Assembly: GCA_029866205.1 (NCBI GenBank)
Contig: JARWZT010000009.1
Coordinates: forward strand, 62,001 to 126,000
Length of the DNA stretch: 64,000 nt
Direction of reading: 5' to 3'
DNA from: Rhodoferax sp.
Lineage (GTDB): Bacteria > Pseudomonadota > Gammaproteobacteria > Burkholderiales > Burkholderiaceae_C
Position numbers and translations under genes: made by a program. Positions 44,347 through 53,436 of the stretch are shown one piece after another. The first letter of the stretch is position 1. Every line of letters starts with the position of its first letter. The notes beneath the pieces are model-generated. The model was not told where the DNA came from. It saw nothing but the letters and a program-made list of their open reading frames with translations, and did no database searches.

Positions 44347-45654
44347 ATGAACGCTCCTCAAAATCAGAAATCGCTGGCTCCTGCTGAGTCCACCTTGGGC
44401 ACCAATGCAGACTGGCACGCGCGCCGCCTTGCGGCTACGCCGCGCGGCGTGGCCGTGATGGGTGACTTCTTTATTGATCACGCTAAAAACGCCGAGTTGT
44501 GGGACATTGAAGGCCGTCGCTTCATCGACTTTGTGGGCGGCATTGCGGTGCTCAACACCGGACACCGTCACCCCAAAGTGGAGGCCGCCATTGCCGAACA
44601 GTTGCAGCGTTTCACCCACAGCTGCTACCAGGTGGTTCCTTACGCACAGTACGTGTCACTGGCCGAGCGCATCAACGCTATCGTCCCGATTGACGGCCCC
44701 ACCAAAACCGCCTTGTTTTCCACCGGCGCCGAAGCGGTGGAAAACGCGGTCAAGATTGCCCGCTCCTACACGGGACGCAGCGGCGTCATTGCCTTTGGGG
44801 GCGCGTTCCACGGACGCAGCCTGTTTGCCGTGGCGCTTACCGGCAAGGTTCAGCCCTACAAGGCCGGCTTTGGCCCGTTCGCTCCCGAGATTTACCACGT
44901 GCCCTTTCCCTGCCATTGCGCCAACCTGCAAGACAGCAAAGACGCGATGGAGCAATTGTTCAAGTGCGACATTGAACCCGCGCGCGTTGCCGCGATCATT
45001 TTTGAGCCGGTGCAAGGTGAGGGCGGCTTCAACCCCATCCAAGCCGAGGCGGTGCATTGGCTACGGGCACTCTGCGATCAGCATGGCATCGTATTGATCG
45101 CCGATGAAGTGCAGACCGGCTACGGGCGCACCGGCAAGATGTTTGCCATGGAGCACTTTGGCGTCTCTCCCGACCTGATGACCATGGCCAAAAGCATGGG
45201 AGGCGGCACGACCTTGTCGGCCGTTTCGGGCCGCACCGCCATCATGGATGCGCCCAACCCTGGTGGGCTCGGTGGCACCTACGCGGGTAACCCACTCGCG
45301 GTTGCCGCAGCGCACGCCGTGTTGGACGTGATGGTGGAAGAGGGCTTGTGCGAACGCGCCCGCATCTTGGGCGACCGCCTGCATGCCCGCTTGAAGGCGG
45401 CCAAGGCCAAAAACTCCTGCATCGGAGACGTTCGCGCCTTGGGCGCCATGGTCGCCTGCGATCTGGTCAACGGTGAAACCGGCGCGCCAGACGCCGACTT
45501 GGCCAAGAAAGTCCAACAGGCCGCACTCAAGCAAGGCTTGTTGTTGCTCACCTGCGGTGTTTATGGCAACGTGCTGCGCTTCCTGTTCCCGCTGACGATC
45601 GAAGACGCGGTATTTGACGAGGCAATGGCGATTCTGGACAGCGTGCTGGCCTGA
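44347..45654 (+). CDS. gabT: 4-aminobutyrate aminotransferase
   Basis: The 435-residue class III aminotransferase has IADEVQTGYGRTGKMFA (Asp253) and the PLP Lys282 in TMAKSMGGGTTLSAVSG. The GGIAVLNTGHRHPKVEAA opening and EPVQGEGGF motif are GabT features. It converts GABA and 2-oxoglutarate to succinate semialdehyde and glutamate, the step expected after putrescine oxidation. The ATG at 44347 is preferred; the open frame begins five codons earlier at a TTG. It lies 30 bp after the second potI and is probably cotranscribed. Confidence 0.9.
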   Translation: MNAPQNQKSLAPAESTLGTNADWHARRLAATPRGVAVMGDFFIDHAKNAELWDIEGRRFIDFVGGIAVLNTGHRHPKVEAAIAEQLQRFTHSCYQVVPYAQYVSLAERINAIVPIDGPTKTALFSTGAEAVENAVKIARSYTGRSGVIAFGGAFHGRSLFAVALTGKVQPYKAGFGPFAPEIYHVPFPCHCANLQDSKDAMEQLFKCDIEPARVAAIIFEPVQGEGGFNPIQAEAVHWLRALCDQHGIVLIADEVQTGYGRTGKMFAMEHFGVSPDLMTMAKSMGGGTTLSAVSGRTAIMDAPNPGGLGGTYAGNPLAVAAAHAVLDVMVEEGLCERARILGDRLHARLKAAKAKNSCIGDVRALGAMVACDLVNGETGAPDADLAKKVQQAALKQGLLLLTCGVYGNVLRFLFPLTIEDAVFDEAMAILDSVLA

Positions 45655-45756
45655 TCGTCATGTAACCGCCGTGCCTGCCGGGCGGCCTAAGCGTTCGGCG
45701 TTCGGCACGGACAACCCTTTCTGCGCTTGCGTCACTCCATTGGCGCGCCCCCGTCC

Positions 45757-47088
45757 ATGAGCCTCTACCAAGAAACGATTAGCCGCCTGCAAGCACTGGG
45801 CATCCACTCGGTGCTGGTGCAGTTTTGCGACATTCACGGGGTGGCCAAAGGAAAGCTCGTGCCTTTGGGCCATTTGCAGGAATGGGTAGAGCAGGGTGCG
45901 GGTTTTGCTGGACCCAGCATTTGGGGTACCGGCTTGCCACGCTTTGGCGCGCGCAGCGAGTACTACGCCCGCGTGCAGCTCGCCAGTCTGCAGCCACTGC
46001 CTTTTATGCCAGGCGTGGCGCATGCGGTGGCCGATGGATTTGCCGGGGGCTCGCCGCTGGAAACCTGTTCCCGCCAGGTTCTGCAGGCTGCTATCGCTCG
46101 CATCCAGGCGCGTGGTTGGAAGCTCTGGGTCGGTATCGAGCCGGAGTTCTTCTTGCTGCGCTCCGGTGCCAACGGTGCCTGGCAAGTCGCGGATGCCGAT
46201 GACCAGCTGGACAAACCCTCTTACGACCTCAAGGCCATTCACCGTAACCAGGCTTTTTTGGAGGATATGCGTTCCACTCTCACGGCGCTGGGCTTTGAGC
46301 TGCAGCAAATGGACCACGAAGACGCCTGTGGTCAGTACGAGATCAACTACAAGTTTGATGACGCTCTGGCTGCGGCCGACCGGTATCTGCTTTTCAAGCT
46401 GACGGCGCATGCAGTGGCGCAAAGGCATGGCCTGGTGTTCAGCGCCATGGCCAAGCCACTGGCGAAGGCCCCCGGCAGCGGTTTGCATTTCCATTTGAGC
46501 ATGACCGACGCCGAGGGCAACGCGGTCTTTGCCGATCCCTCGGCTGCCTTGGGCTTGAGTGCGGCGGGCCACCAGTTTGCTGCGGGTCTGCTGGAGCATG
46601 CCGATGCGCTTAGCGCGCTCTGTGCGCCCACGGTCAACAGTTACAAGCGACTCGCGCTCAGCCAAAGTGCCTCGGGCACCACCTGGTCGCCCGTCTGGAA
46701 GGCGTACGGGGACAACAACCGCACCTGCCTGGTGCGCTCGGTGGCGGGTCGGTTGGAATGGCGCTTGCCCGACGCTTCTTGCAACGTCTACGCCGCGCTG
46801 GCAGCGACGCTTTTAGCGGGCCTGGACGGCATGGACCGGGCGCTAACGGCGCCCGCGCCCTGTGATGAGGACTTGTACGAACGCTTTGCCAGCGGCGCCC
46901 CTATGCCCGGGCGACTGCCGCGTGACCTTTGCGATGCCTTGGTCGCGCTCGAACAGGACGCAGTGCTCCGCGCCCTGTTGGGTGACGCTTTTTGCGCCCA
47001 GTTCCTGGCGCTCAAGCGTGAGGAATGGGACCAATATCAGCAGCAGGTGTCCTCCTGGGAGCTTGCGCGCTACGCCGACGCGTTTTAA
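45757..47088 (+). CDS. Glutamine synthetase family protein (type III/GMAS-like ligase)
   Basis: A 443-residue glutamine-synthetase-fold ligase. It differs from the PuuA at 34169: the opening VLVQFCDIHGVAKGKLVPLGH and GAGFAGPSIWGTGLPR resemble the type III glutamate-ammonia ligase / gamma-glutamylmethylamide synthetase group. Catalytic elements are GIEPEFFLL, CGQYEINYKF and GSGLHFHLSM. It could glutamylate methylamine, polyamines or another amine rather than ammonia. It follows gabT by 102 bp. Placed between polyamine genes and upstream of aceA, its substrate remains open. The ATG at 45757 is chosen by similarity; ten extra codons are open upstream. Confidence 0.8.
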   Translation: MSLYQETISRLQALGIHSVLVQFCDIHGVAKGKLVPLGHLQEWVEQGAGFAGPSIWGTGLPRFGARSEYYARVQLASLQPLPFMPGVAHAVADGFAGGSPLETCSRQVLQAAIARIQARGWKLWVGIEPEFFLLRSGANGAWQVADADDQLDKPSYDLKAIHRNQAFLEDMRSTLTALGFELQQMDHEDACGQYEINYKFDDALAAADRYLLFKLTAHAVAQRHGLVFSAMAKPLAKAPGSGLHFHLSMTDAEGNAVFADPSAALGLSAAGHQFAAGLLEHADALSALCAPTVNSYKRLALSQSASGTTWSPVWKAYGDNNRTCLVRSVAGRLEWRLPDASCNVYAALAATLLAGLDGMDRALTAPAPCDEDLYERFASGAPMPGRLPRDLCDALVALEQDAVLRALLGDAFCAQFLALKREEWDQYQQQVSSWELARYADAF

Positions 47089-47421
47089 GGCTTTGCCTTT
47101 TCACGGTTAGCCTCACGCTGAAATCCATCTGCACCGGCATGGGGCAGGGCCGCGCCAGCGGCGGTGTTTGGGCACACTGCCCGGCGTTCCATCATGCAAA
47201 GTATTGTGGGAAAAATAGCGCCTCAAAATTTTGTAGAGTGATTTTTAAATTTTGCTTTGTGAAACGTACTGTCTAAGTGCATGATTTTATTGAAGAAAAT
47301 TTAAGTCTTATATAAGACACAAGAGCTGACTTCTGTCTTATATAAGACTTAAAATATGCACCTAGGCACCGTACTTGCATTGCATACGGCGCAAACGTTT
47401 TAACAACTCTGGAGTGTTCAC
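47089..47421 (+). promoter_or_regulatory. aceA promoter/leader region (333 bp)
   Basis: No gene is seen here. The upstream half is unremarkable. The downstream half is AT-rich, carries the paired palindrome listed separately, and includes CTGGAGT before the aceA ATG. TATAAG within each palindrome could also serve as a -10 element, so repressor binding would cover the promoter (inference). Confidence 0.6.
47301..47352. promoter_or_regulatory. Paired palindromic operator upstream of aceA
   Basis: The 14-bp perfect palindrome GTCTTATATAAGAC occurs twice, at 47305-47318 and 47335-47348. With the flanking TTAA on the outer sides, the whole block is an 18-bp inverted repeat (TTAAGTCTTATATAAGAC and its complement) around a 16-bp spacer. 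Site centres are 30 bp apart, close to three helical turns, so both would face the same side of DNA. The form is typical of a dimeric winged-helix or GntR-type regulator; the regulator is not encoded in the window. Confidence 0.75.
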
Positions 47422-48741
47422 ATGCCTCAATCTCTTACCGAACAACTTAGCCGCGAACAGCAAATTGCTGCCCTGGAAAAAGACTGGGCCACCAATCCCC
47501 GCTGGAAGGGCATCACCCGTGGCTATTCTGCTGCTGACGTGGTTCGTCTGCGCGGTTCTTTCCCCATTGAGCACACGCTGGCGCGCCGCGGTGCCGAGAA
47601 GCTCTGGAATCTGGTGAACACCGAGCCCTACGTCAATTGCCTGGGCGCACTCACCGGCGGCCAAGCCATGCAACAAGTCAAGGCCGGCGTCAAAGCGATT
47701 TACCTCTCAGGCTGGCAAGTCGCCGCTGACAACAACTCCTACGCCTCGATGTACCCCGACCAGTCGCTGTACCCCGTGGACTCCGTACCTACCGTGGTCG
47801 AGCGCATCAACAACACCTTCCGCCGTGCCGACGAAATTCAACACTCCAAAGGCATTGACGCCGGCGACAAGGGTTATATCGACAATTTTGCGCCCATCGT
47901 GGCCGATGCGGAAGCCGGTTTTGGCGGCGTGCTGAACGCTTTCGAACTGATGAAGGCCATGATTAAGGCGGGCGCTGCAGGCGTTCATTGGGAAGACCAA
48001 CTGGCCTCTGTCAAAAAATGCGGCCACATGGGCGGCAAAGTGCTGGTGCCTACCGCTGAAGCGTGCCAAAAATTGATCGCTGCGCGTATGGCGGCCGATG
48101 TGTGTGGCGTGCCCACGCTGGTGATTGCCCGCACGGATGCCGAAGCCGCGGATCTTTTGACCAGCGACTACGACGAAAACGACAAGCCGTTCCTGACCGG
48201 CGAGCGTACCGCCGAGGGCTTCTACAAAACCAACAAAGGCATTGACCAGGCGATTTCCCGCGCCATTGCCTACGCTGAATACGCCGATTTGGTGTGGTGT
48301 GAAACCGGTACGCCAGATCTGGAATTCGCCAAGAAGTTTGCCGATGCCGTGCACGCCAAGCACCCCGGCAAAATGCTCGCTTACAACTGCTCGCCATCCT
48401 TCAACTGGAAGAAAAATCTGGACGACGCCACCATCGCCAAGTTCCAGCGCGAGCTCGGCGCGATGGGTTACAAGTACCAATTCATCACCCTGGCTGGCAT
48501 CCATTCCATGTGGTACAACATGTTCGACTTGGCACAGGACTACGTGGCACGCGGCATGACCGCTTACGTTGAAAAAGTGCAAGAACCCGAATTTGCGGCC
48601 CGCGACCGTGGATACACCTTCGTGAGCCACCAGCAAGAGGTGGGCACCGGCTACTTCGACGAAGTGACCACCGTCATCCAAGGTGGAAAGTCCAGTGTGA
48701 CTGCACTGACCGGCTCGACTGAAGAAGAGCAGTTCCACTGA
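47422..48741 (+). CDS. aceA: Isocitrate lyase
   Basis: First enzyme of the glyoxylate shunt; it cleaves isocitrate to glyoxylate and succinate. The 439-residue protein has the catalytic motif KKCGHMGGK (198-206, Cys200) and the ADAEAGFGG metal-site segment. The C-terminal half contains [17 protein letters not shown] and [20 protein letters not shown] lies 7 bases before the ATG. The gene has its own regulated promoter region upstream and a terminator-like hairpin downstream. Confidence 0.96.
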   Translation: MPQSLTEQLSREQQIAALEKDWATNPRWKGITRGYSAADVVRLRGSFPIEHTLARRGAEKLWNLVNTEPYVNCLGALTGGQAMQQVKAGVKAIYLSGWQVAADNNSYASMYPDQSLYPVDSVPTVVERINNTFRRADEIQHSKGIDAGDKGYIDNFAPIVADAEAGFGGVLNAFELMKAMIKAGAAGVHWEDQLASVKKCGHMGGKVLVPTAEACQKLIAARMAADVCGVPTLVIARTDAEAADLLTSDYDENDKPFLTGERTAEGFYKTNKGIDQAISRAIAYAEYADLVWCETGTPDLEFAKKFADAVHAKHPGKMLAYNCSPSFNWKKNLDDATIAKFQRELGAMGYKYQFITLAGIHSMWYNMFDLAQDYVARGMTAYVEKVQEPEFAARDRGYTFVSHQQEVGTGYFDEVTTVIQGGKSSVTALTGSTEEEQFH

Positions 48742-48798
48742 AAATTGACCGCGTTAGGCCAGCGTAAAATCGCAGCCTAGCGTTTCAATCCACCTCAA

Positions 48799-48822
48799 GC
48801 GCGGCTCCTGCCGCGCTTTTTT
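48799..48822 (+). terminator. Terminator hairpin between aceA and thrS
   Basis: GCGCGGC (48799-48805) pairs with GCCGCGC (48810-48816) around the loop TCCT, followed by six T. It ends only five bases before the thrS ATG. It may terminate aceA transcripts, or be a leader element of thrS if a promoter lies in 48742-48798 (a TTGACC at 48747 and TAAAAT at 48767 are candidates with short spacing). Confidence 0.75.
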
Positions 48823-48827
48823 GCTTT

Positions 48828-50747
48828 ATGACCATGGTTCAGATCACACTTCCCGACGGCTCCTTGCGCGAATTTCCCGGCCCCGTCACCGTGGCCGAGG
48901 TGGCTGCGTCCATTGGAGCTGGCTTGGCCAAAGCGGCCTTGGCCGGCAAGATCGACGGCGTGGTGGTGGACACCAGCCACACCATCAGCGCCGACAGCGC
49001 ACTCTCCATCATTACGGCCAAAGATCCGGACGGACTCGAGGTTATTCGCCATTCCACGGCGCACTTGCTGGCCTACGCCGTCAAAAGCCTGTTTCCCGAT
49101 GCCCAAGTGACCATCGGTCCCGTGATTGAGCATGGATTTTTCTACGACTTTTCCTACAAGCGCCCCTTTACACCCGACGATCTGTCCTTGATCGAGAAAA
49201 AAATGACCGAGCTCGCCGCCAAGGACGAGCCGGTGTTGCGCCGCGTGCTGCCGCGCGACGAGGCGGTCGCTTACTTCAAGAGTCTGGGAGAGCACTACAA
49301 GGCCGAAATCATTGAAAGCATTCCGGCAGACCAAGACGTTTCGCTGTACCGCGAAGGTGATTTTGAAGACCTGTGCCGGGGCCCGCATGTGCCGAGCACC
49401 GGAAAACTCAAGTTCTTCAAGCTCATGAAACTGGCGGGTGCTTACTGGCGCGGCGATCACAAAAACGAGATGCTTCAACGTATCTACGGCACGGCCTGGG
49501 CCACCAAAGACGAGTTGCAGCAGCATCTGACGATGCTTGAGGAAGCCGAAAAGCGTGACCACCGCAAACTCGGGCGCGAGCTGGATTTGTTCCACATCGA
49601 TGACCATGCCCCTGGCCTGGTGTTCTGGCATCCCAAGGGCTGGACCTTGTGGCAAGGCGTGGAGCAATACATGCGCCGCGTGTACCAGGACAACGGCTAC
49701 CTAGAGGTGAAAGGCCCACAAATCATTGACAAAGGCCTGTGGGAGAAAACCGGGCACTGGGACAAATACCGCGAAAACATGTTCATTACCGAGTCTGAAA
49801 AGCGGGAATACGCTTTGAAGCCGATGAACTGCCCCGGCCATATCCTGATCTTCAAACAAGGCATCAAAAGCTACCGCGACCTGCCGCTGCGCTACGGCGA
49901 ATTCGGCCAGTGCCACCGCAATGAGCCTTCAGGCGGCCTGCACGGCATCATGCGGGTCCGCGGTTTCACGCAGGATGATGGTCACATTTTTTGCACCGAA
50001 GACCAAATTTTGCAGGAATGTGTCAACTACACGAGCCTATTGCAAAAGGTCTACACTGATTTTGGTTTCAAGAACATCATCTACAAGGTTGCCACCCGCC
50101 CCGAGAAGCGCATTGGCTCCGATGAGAGTTGGGACAAAGCGGAGCACGCTTTGATGGAAAGTTTGCGTGCCTCCGGTTGTGAATTTGAGATCTCGGTGGG
50201 TGACGGCGCCTTTTACGGTCCCAAAATCGAATACACCCTGAAAGACGCCATTGGCCGCCAGTGGCAGTGCGGCACAATGCAGGTGGACTTCTTCATGACG
50301 GAGCGCCTGGACGCCGAATATGTGGGTGAAGATGGCGCCCGCCATCGCCCCGTCATGCTGCACCGCGCCATCGTCGGCAGCCTGGAGCGTTTCATCGGAA
50401 TCCTGATCGAAGAGAGCGCTGGTGCCTTGCCAACCTGGTTGGCGCCCGTGCAAATTGCCGTCCTCAATATCACCGATGCACAGGCCGATTACGCCCGTTA
50501 TGTGGCCAAAACGCTGCAGAATCAAGGGCTTAGGGTTGATCTGGACCTTAAAAACGAAAAAATAACGTATAAAATACGCGAGCATTCGATGCAGAAGCTG
50601 CCTTATCTGTTGGTCGTTGGTGACAAAGAGATGGCAGCTGGTTCCGTCGCAGTGCGCGCCCGAGGGGGTAAAGACCTCGGTGTAATGTCGCTAGATGCCT
50701 TTGTGCAACTTATCAAAGTCGACATTGCTGACAAATCCCTTGTCTAA
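48828..50747 (+). CDS. thrS: Threonyl-tRNA synthetase
   Basis: A 639-residue class II synthetase that charges tRNA-Thr. Layout: N-terminal TGS domain (1-62), editing domain with [16 protein letters not shown] (about residue 68 on), catalytic core with [15 protein letters not shown] and [21 protein letters not shown] (motif 2), and C-terminal anticodon-binding domain. The ATG at 48828 (or 48834) lies right after a hairpin and T-run and has no Shine-Dalgarno. It is followed by infC, rpmI, rplT, pheS and pheT, the usual order. Confidence 0.97.
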   Translation: MTMVQITLPDGSLREFPGPVTVAEVAASIGAGLAKAALAGKIDGVVVDTSHTISADSALSIITAKDPDGLEVIRHSTAHLLAYAVKSLFPDAQVTIGPVIEHGFFYDFSYKRPFTPDDLSLIEKKMTELAAKDEPVLRRVLPRDEAVAYFKSLGEHYKAEIIESIPADQDVSLYREGDFEDLCRGPHVPSTGKLKFFKLMKLAGAYWRGDHKNEMLQRIYGTAWATKDELQQHLTMLEEAEKRDHRKLGRELDLFHIDDHAPGLVFWHPKGWTLWQGVEQYMRRVYQDNGYLEVKGPQIIDKGLWEKTGHWDKYRENMFITESEKREYALKPMNCPGHILIFKQGIKSYRDLPLRYGEFGQCHRNEPSGGLHGIMRVRGFTQDDGHIFCTEDQILQECVNYTSLLQKVYTDFGFKNIIYKVATRPEKRIGSDESWDKAEHALMESLRASGCEFEISVGDGAFYGPKIEYTLKDAIGRQWQCGTMQVDFFMTERLDAEYVGEDGARHRPVMLHRAIVGSLERFIGILIEESAGALPTWLAPVQIAVLNITDAQADYARYVAKTLQNQGLRVDLDLKNEKITYKIREHSMQKLPYLLVVGDKEMAAGSVAVRARGGKDLGVMSLDAFVQLIKVDIADKSLV

Positions 50748-50829
50748 GGTTGTTTCCAAAGATGAAGATGGTCCGTCGCGTGCTGCGGGGTTTTAGCCTG
50801 TTTGGGCAGATTTTGTGAAGGATTGAGCC

Positions 50830-51417
50830 ATCGCTACTGAATTTCGTGACCGCCGTCAGCGTGAAGAACGCAAACACCGTCTTAACCGTGAAATCATGGT
50901 TCCGGAAGTGCGGCTCTCGGGGATTGAAAATGAACCCCTCGGAGTTGTCAGTCTCATGGAGGCCCTTCGTATGGCCGGTGAGTTGGACGTGGACTTGGTT
51001 GAAATTGCCGCCACCGCCATCCCACCCGTCTGTCGCTTGATGGACTACGGAAAGTTCAAATACCAAGAGCAAAAGAAGGCGGCGGAAGCGAAATCGAAAC
51101 AAAAGGTCATCGAGGTCAAGGAAATCAAATTCCGACCCGGTACCGACGATGGCGACTACAACATCAAAGTGCGCAATATCAAGCGCTTTTTGGAAGACGG
51201 CGACAAGTGCAAGATCACGCTTCGGTTCCGCGGTCGGGAGATCACACACCAGGAGATTGGTTTGGCCTTGTTGCAGCGTATGCGCGAAGAGTTGGCCGAC
51301 CTGATTGTGGTGGAGCAGTTCCCCAAGCTTGAAGGTCGTCAGATGGTCATGATGATCGCGCCCGGCAAAAAGAAGCAGGGCGGGTCGAATAAGCCGGTGC
51401 AAGAGGCTGCGGCCTAA
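50830..51417 (+). CDS. infC: Translation initiation factor IF-3 (AUC start)
   Basis: IF-3 checks start-codon pairing and keeps subunits apart. The 195-residue protein shows the N-terminal domain ([37 protein letters not shown]) and C-terminal domain ([36 protein letters not shown]). The first ATG (50896) falls inside the conserved N-terminal domain. Upstream in frame is a TGA at 50824; between it and that ATG there is no ATG, GTG or TTG. The start is therefore AUC at 50830, with AAGGA 7 bases upstream. This matches the rare-start autoregulation known for infC. Confidence 0.9.
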   Translation: MATEFRDRRQREERKHRLNREIMVPEVRLSGIENEPLGVVSLMEALRMAGELDVDLVEIAATAIPPVCRLMDYGKFKYQEQKKAAEAKSKQKVIEVKEIKFRPGTDDGDYNIKVRNIKRFLEDGDKCKITLRFRGREITHQEIGLALLQRMREELADLIVVEQFPKLEGRQMVMMIAPGKKKQGGSNKPVQEAAA

Positions 51418-51420
51418 AGC

Positions 51421-51651
51421 CTGGGGATTTTTAGAAGAACAGAATTTGCGCCAGTCTGGTCACTGGCGCAATAGCCAGGAGTTCAAACTCCTGGCGTGCG
51501 GCAAAAGCAATTGCGCTGCACGACTTGCGGGCCGAGGTCGATAGGTGTGAAAGCCTAGGGCCGGAGTGAAGCAAGAAAAGTGGCTCGGGGCCAACAAGGC
51601 TGAAAATTCATTTCAGACGCCTCACGAGCACAAAGTAAAAGGAGCATAACC
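51421..51651 (+). promoter_or_regulatory. Structured leader before rpmI (candidate L20 autoregulatory site)
   Basis: The 231-nt gap between infC and rpmI has no gene but strong structure: hairpin 51446-51471 (TTGCGCCAG/CTGGCGCAA, 8-nt loop) and hairpin 51474-51495 (GCCAGGAGT/ACTCCTGGC, loop TCAA). The CGCCAG of the first stem can also pair with CTGGCG at 51491-51496, which would be mutually exclusive with both hairpins. In E. coli, L20 represses rpmI-rplT by binding RNA in this gap. Confidence 0.6.
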
Positions 51652-51855
51652 ATGCCCAAAATGAAGACCAAGAGCGCGGCGAAAAAACGCTTTCGCGTTC
51701 GTCCTGGTGGCACCGTCAAGCGCGGCCAAGCCTTCAAACGTCACATCTTGACCAAGAAGACCACCAAAAATAAACGCCATCTGCGCGGTACCACTGGAGT
51801 TCATGAGACCAATATGGGTCACATGGCGCAGATGCTGCCCGGCCGTGGTATTTAA
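51652..51855 (+). CDS. rpmI: 50S ribosomal protein L35
   Basis: A 67-residue, very basic ribosomal protein ([19 protein letters not shown] at the start; [14 protein letters not shown] near the end). Length is normal. AAAGGAG precedes the ATG at a good distance. It sits 234 bp after infC behind the structured leader and 25 bp ahead of rplT. Confidence 0.97.
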   Translation: MPKMKTKSAAKKRFRVRPGGTVKRGQAFKRHILTKKTTKNKRHLRGTTGVHETNMGHMAQMLPGRGI

Positions 51856-51880
51856 TTAACGACGAACAAGGAGTAATACC

Positions 51881-52240
51881 ATGCCTCGCGTCAAACGTGG
51901 TGTAACGGCTCGCGCCCGCCACAAAAAAGTTCTCGCCCTTGCCAAGGGTTTCCGCGGTCGCCGCGGTAATGTTTTCCGCATCGCCAAAGAAGCGGTAATG
52001 AAGGCTGGGCAATATGCCTACCGTGACCGCCGTACCAAAAAGCGCGTGTTCCGTCAGTTGTGGATTGCGCGTATCAACGCGGCAGCCCGCCAGTGCGGCA
52101 TGACCTACAGCCAGTTCGCCAACGGACTGAAGAAAGCGCATATCGAGATCGACCGTAAGGTTTTGTCTGATATCGCGGTGCACGACATGGCCGCTTTTGC
52201 GGGCATTGTGGAACAAGTGAAAGCCAAGCTGGCCGCCTGA
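51881..52240 (+). CDS. rplT: 50S ribosomal protein L20
   Basis: A 119-residue L20 protein that binds 23S rRNA early in 50S assembly ([18 protein letters not shown] at the start; [20 protein letters not shown] in the middle). In many bacteria L20 also represses its own operon through mRNA near rpmI, and a candidate site lies at 51421-51651. AAGGAG precedes the ATG. A terminator follows 47 bp after the stop. Confidence 0.97.
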   Translation: MPRVKRGVTARARHKKVLALAKGFRGRRGNVFRIAKEAVMKAGQYAYRDRRTKKRVFRQLWIARINAAARQCGMTYSQFANGLKKAHIEIDRKVLSDIAVHDMAAFAGIVEQVKAKLAA

Positions 52241-52287
52241 TTCCCGTCCCCTGCGCCCTGAAAAGTGGCGTATGGCGCACCAGAGAC

Positions 52288-52322
52288 AAGGGCTAGAGCT
52301 TGAAAAAGCGCTAGCCCTTTTT
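52288..52322 (+). terminator. Intrinsic terminator between rplT and pheS
   Basis: AAGGGCTAGAGC (52289-52299 region) pairs with GCGCTAGCCCTT (52308-52319) with one mismatch around an A-rich loop, followed by five T. It lies 28 bp before pheS, so it either ends the infC-rplT transcript or attenuates pheST. No Phe-rich leader peptide is visible. Confidence 0.75.
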
Positions 52323-52350
52323 CCTTGATTTCCGAGATTTATCTTTTTCT

Positions 52351-53421
52351 ATGACCGACCTGTTTGAGATCGTCGACGCGGCCACGGCTGCCTTTGCCCA
52401 GGCGGTCACGCCGGCCGAGCTGGAAAACGCCAAGGCCTTGTTCCTGGGCAAGTCCGGCCGAATGACCGAGCTGATGAAGGGCATGGCCGCCCTGAGCGTG
52501 GACGAAAAAAAGTCGCGCGGCGCCGCCATTAACGTGGCCAAACAGGCGATCGAAGCCGCACTCACCCAACGCCGCCAAGCCCTGGCCGACGCCGAGTTGC
52601 AACTCCAGCTTCAAGCCGAAGCGCTCGACGTCACGCTGCCGGGTCGCCAACGTGGCGCAGGTGGTTTGCACCCCGTGTCGTTGACCCTCGAACGCATTGA
52701 GGCCATTTTTGGCTCCATGGGTTTTGACGTAGCCCAAGGCCCGGAGATTGAAACCGATTGGTTTAATTTCACGGCACTGAATACGCCAGAGGACCACCCG
52801 GCACGCTCGATGCACGACACCTTTTATGTCGAAGGCGGCACCGAAAAGGCGCCCTTATTGCTTCGCACCCACACCAGCCCGATGCAAATCCGCCATGCTG
52901 TGCAGCATGTCAAAAAATACCGCGATGCCGTGGGGGCGGACAGCAGCGCATTGTTTTCGGGTGACATGCCCGAGATCCGGGTGATTGCGCCCGGACGCAC
53001 TTATCGCGTGGACAGCGACGCCACGCATTCCCCCATGTTCCATCAGTGTGAAGGTCTGTGGGTGGGCGAGAACGTGAGTTTCAAGGACTTGAAGTTTGTG
53101 TTTACCGACTTCTGCCGCACCTTTTTTGAAAGCGACGACCTGGTGTTGCGCTTTCGGCCAAGTTTCTTTCCATTTACCGAGCCCAGTGCGGAGATTGACA
53201 TCCAGTTTGCCGCTGGGCCATTGGCCGGACGCTGGTTGGAAGTGGCAGGCTCAGGCCAAGTGCACCCCAATGTGATTCGCAATATGGGCCTGGACCCTGA
53301 GAAATTCATCGGTTTTGCCTTCGGCATTGGGCCCGACCGTTTGACGATGTTGCGCTACGGCGTCAACGACCTGCGTTTGTTTTTTGACGGCGATATTCGC
53401 TTTCTTTCGCAGTTTCAATAA
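52351..53421 (+). CDS. pheS: Phenylalanyl-tRNA synthetase, alpha subunit
   Basis: Catalytic alpha subunit of the alpha2-beta2 PheRS. The 356 residues have an N-terminal coiled coil (1-85) that contacts tRNA, then the class II core with [17 protein letters not shown] and motif 3 [15 protein letters not shown] weak ribosome-binding site precedes the ATG. pheT follows 15 bp later and must be made in equal amount. Confidence 0.97.
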   Translation: MTDLFEIVDAATAAFAQAVTPAELENAKALFLGKSGRMTELMKGMAALSVDEKKSRGAAINVAKQAIEAALTQRRQALADAELQLQLQAEALDVTLPGRQRGAGGLHPVSLTLERIEAIFGSMGFDVAQGPEIETDWFNFTALNTPEDHPARSMHDTFYVEGGTEKAPLLLRTHTSPMQIRHAVQHVKKYRDAVGADSSALFSGDMPEIRVIAPGRTYRVDSDATHSPMFHQCEGLWVGENVSFKDLKFVFTDFCRTFFESDDLVLRFRPSFFPFTEPSAEIDIQFAAGPLAGRWLEVAGSGQVHPNVIRNMGLDPEKFIGFAFGIGPDRLTMLRYGVNDLRLFFDGDIRFLSQFQ

Positions 53422-53436
53422 TTCCAAGAAGAGCCT

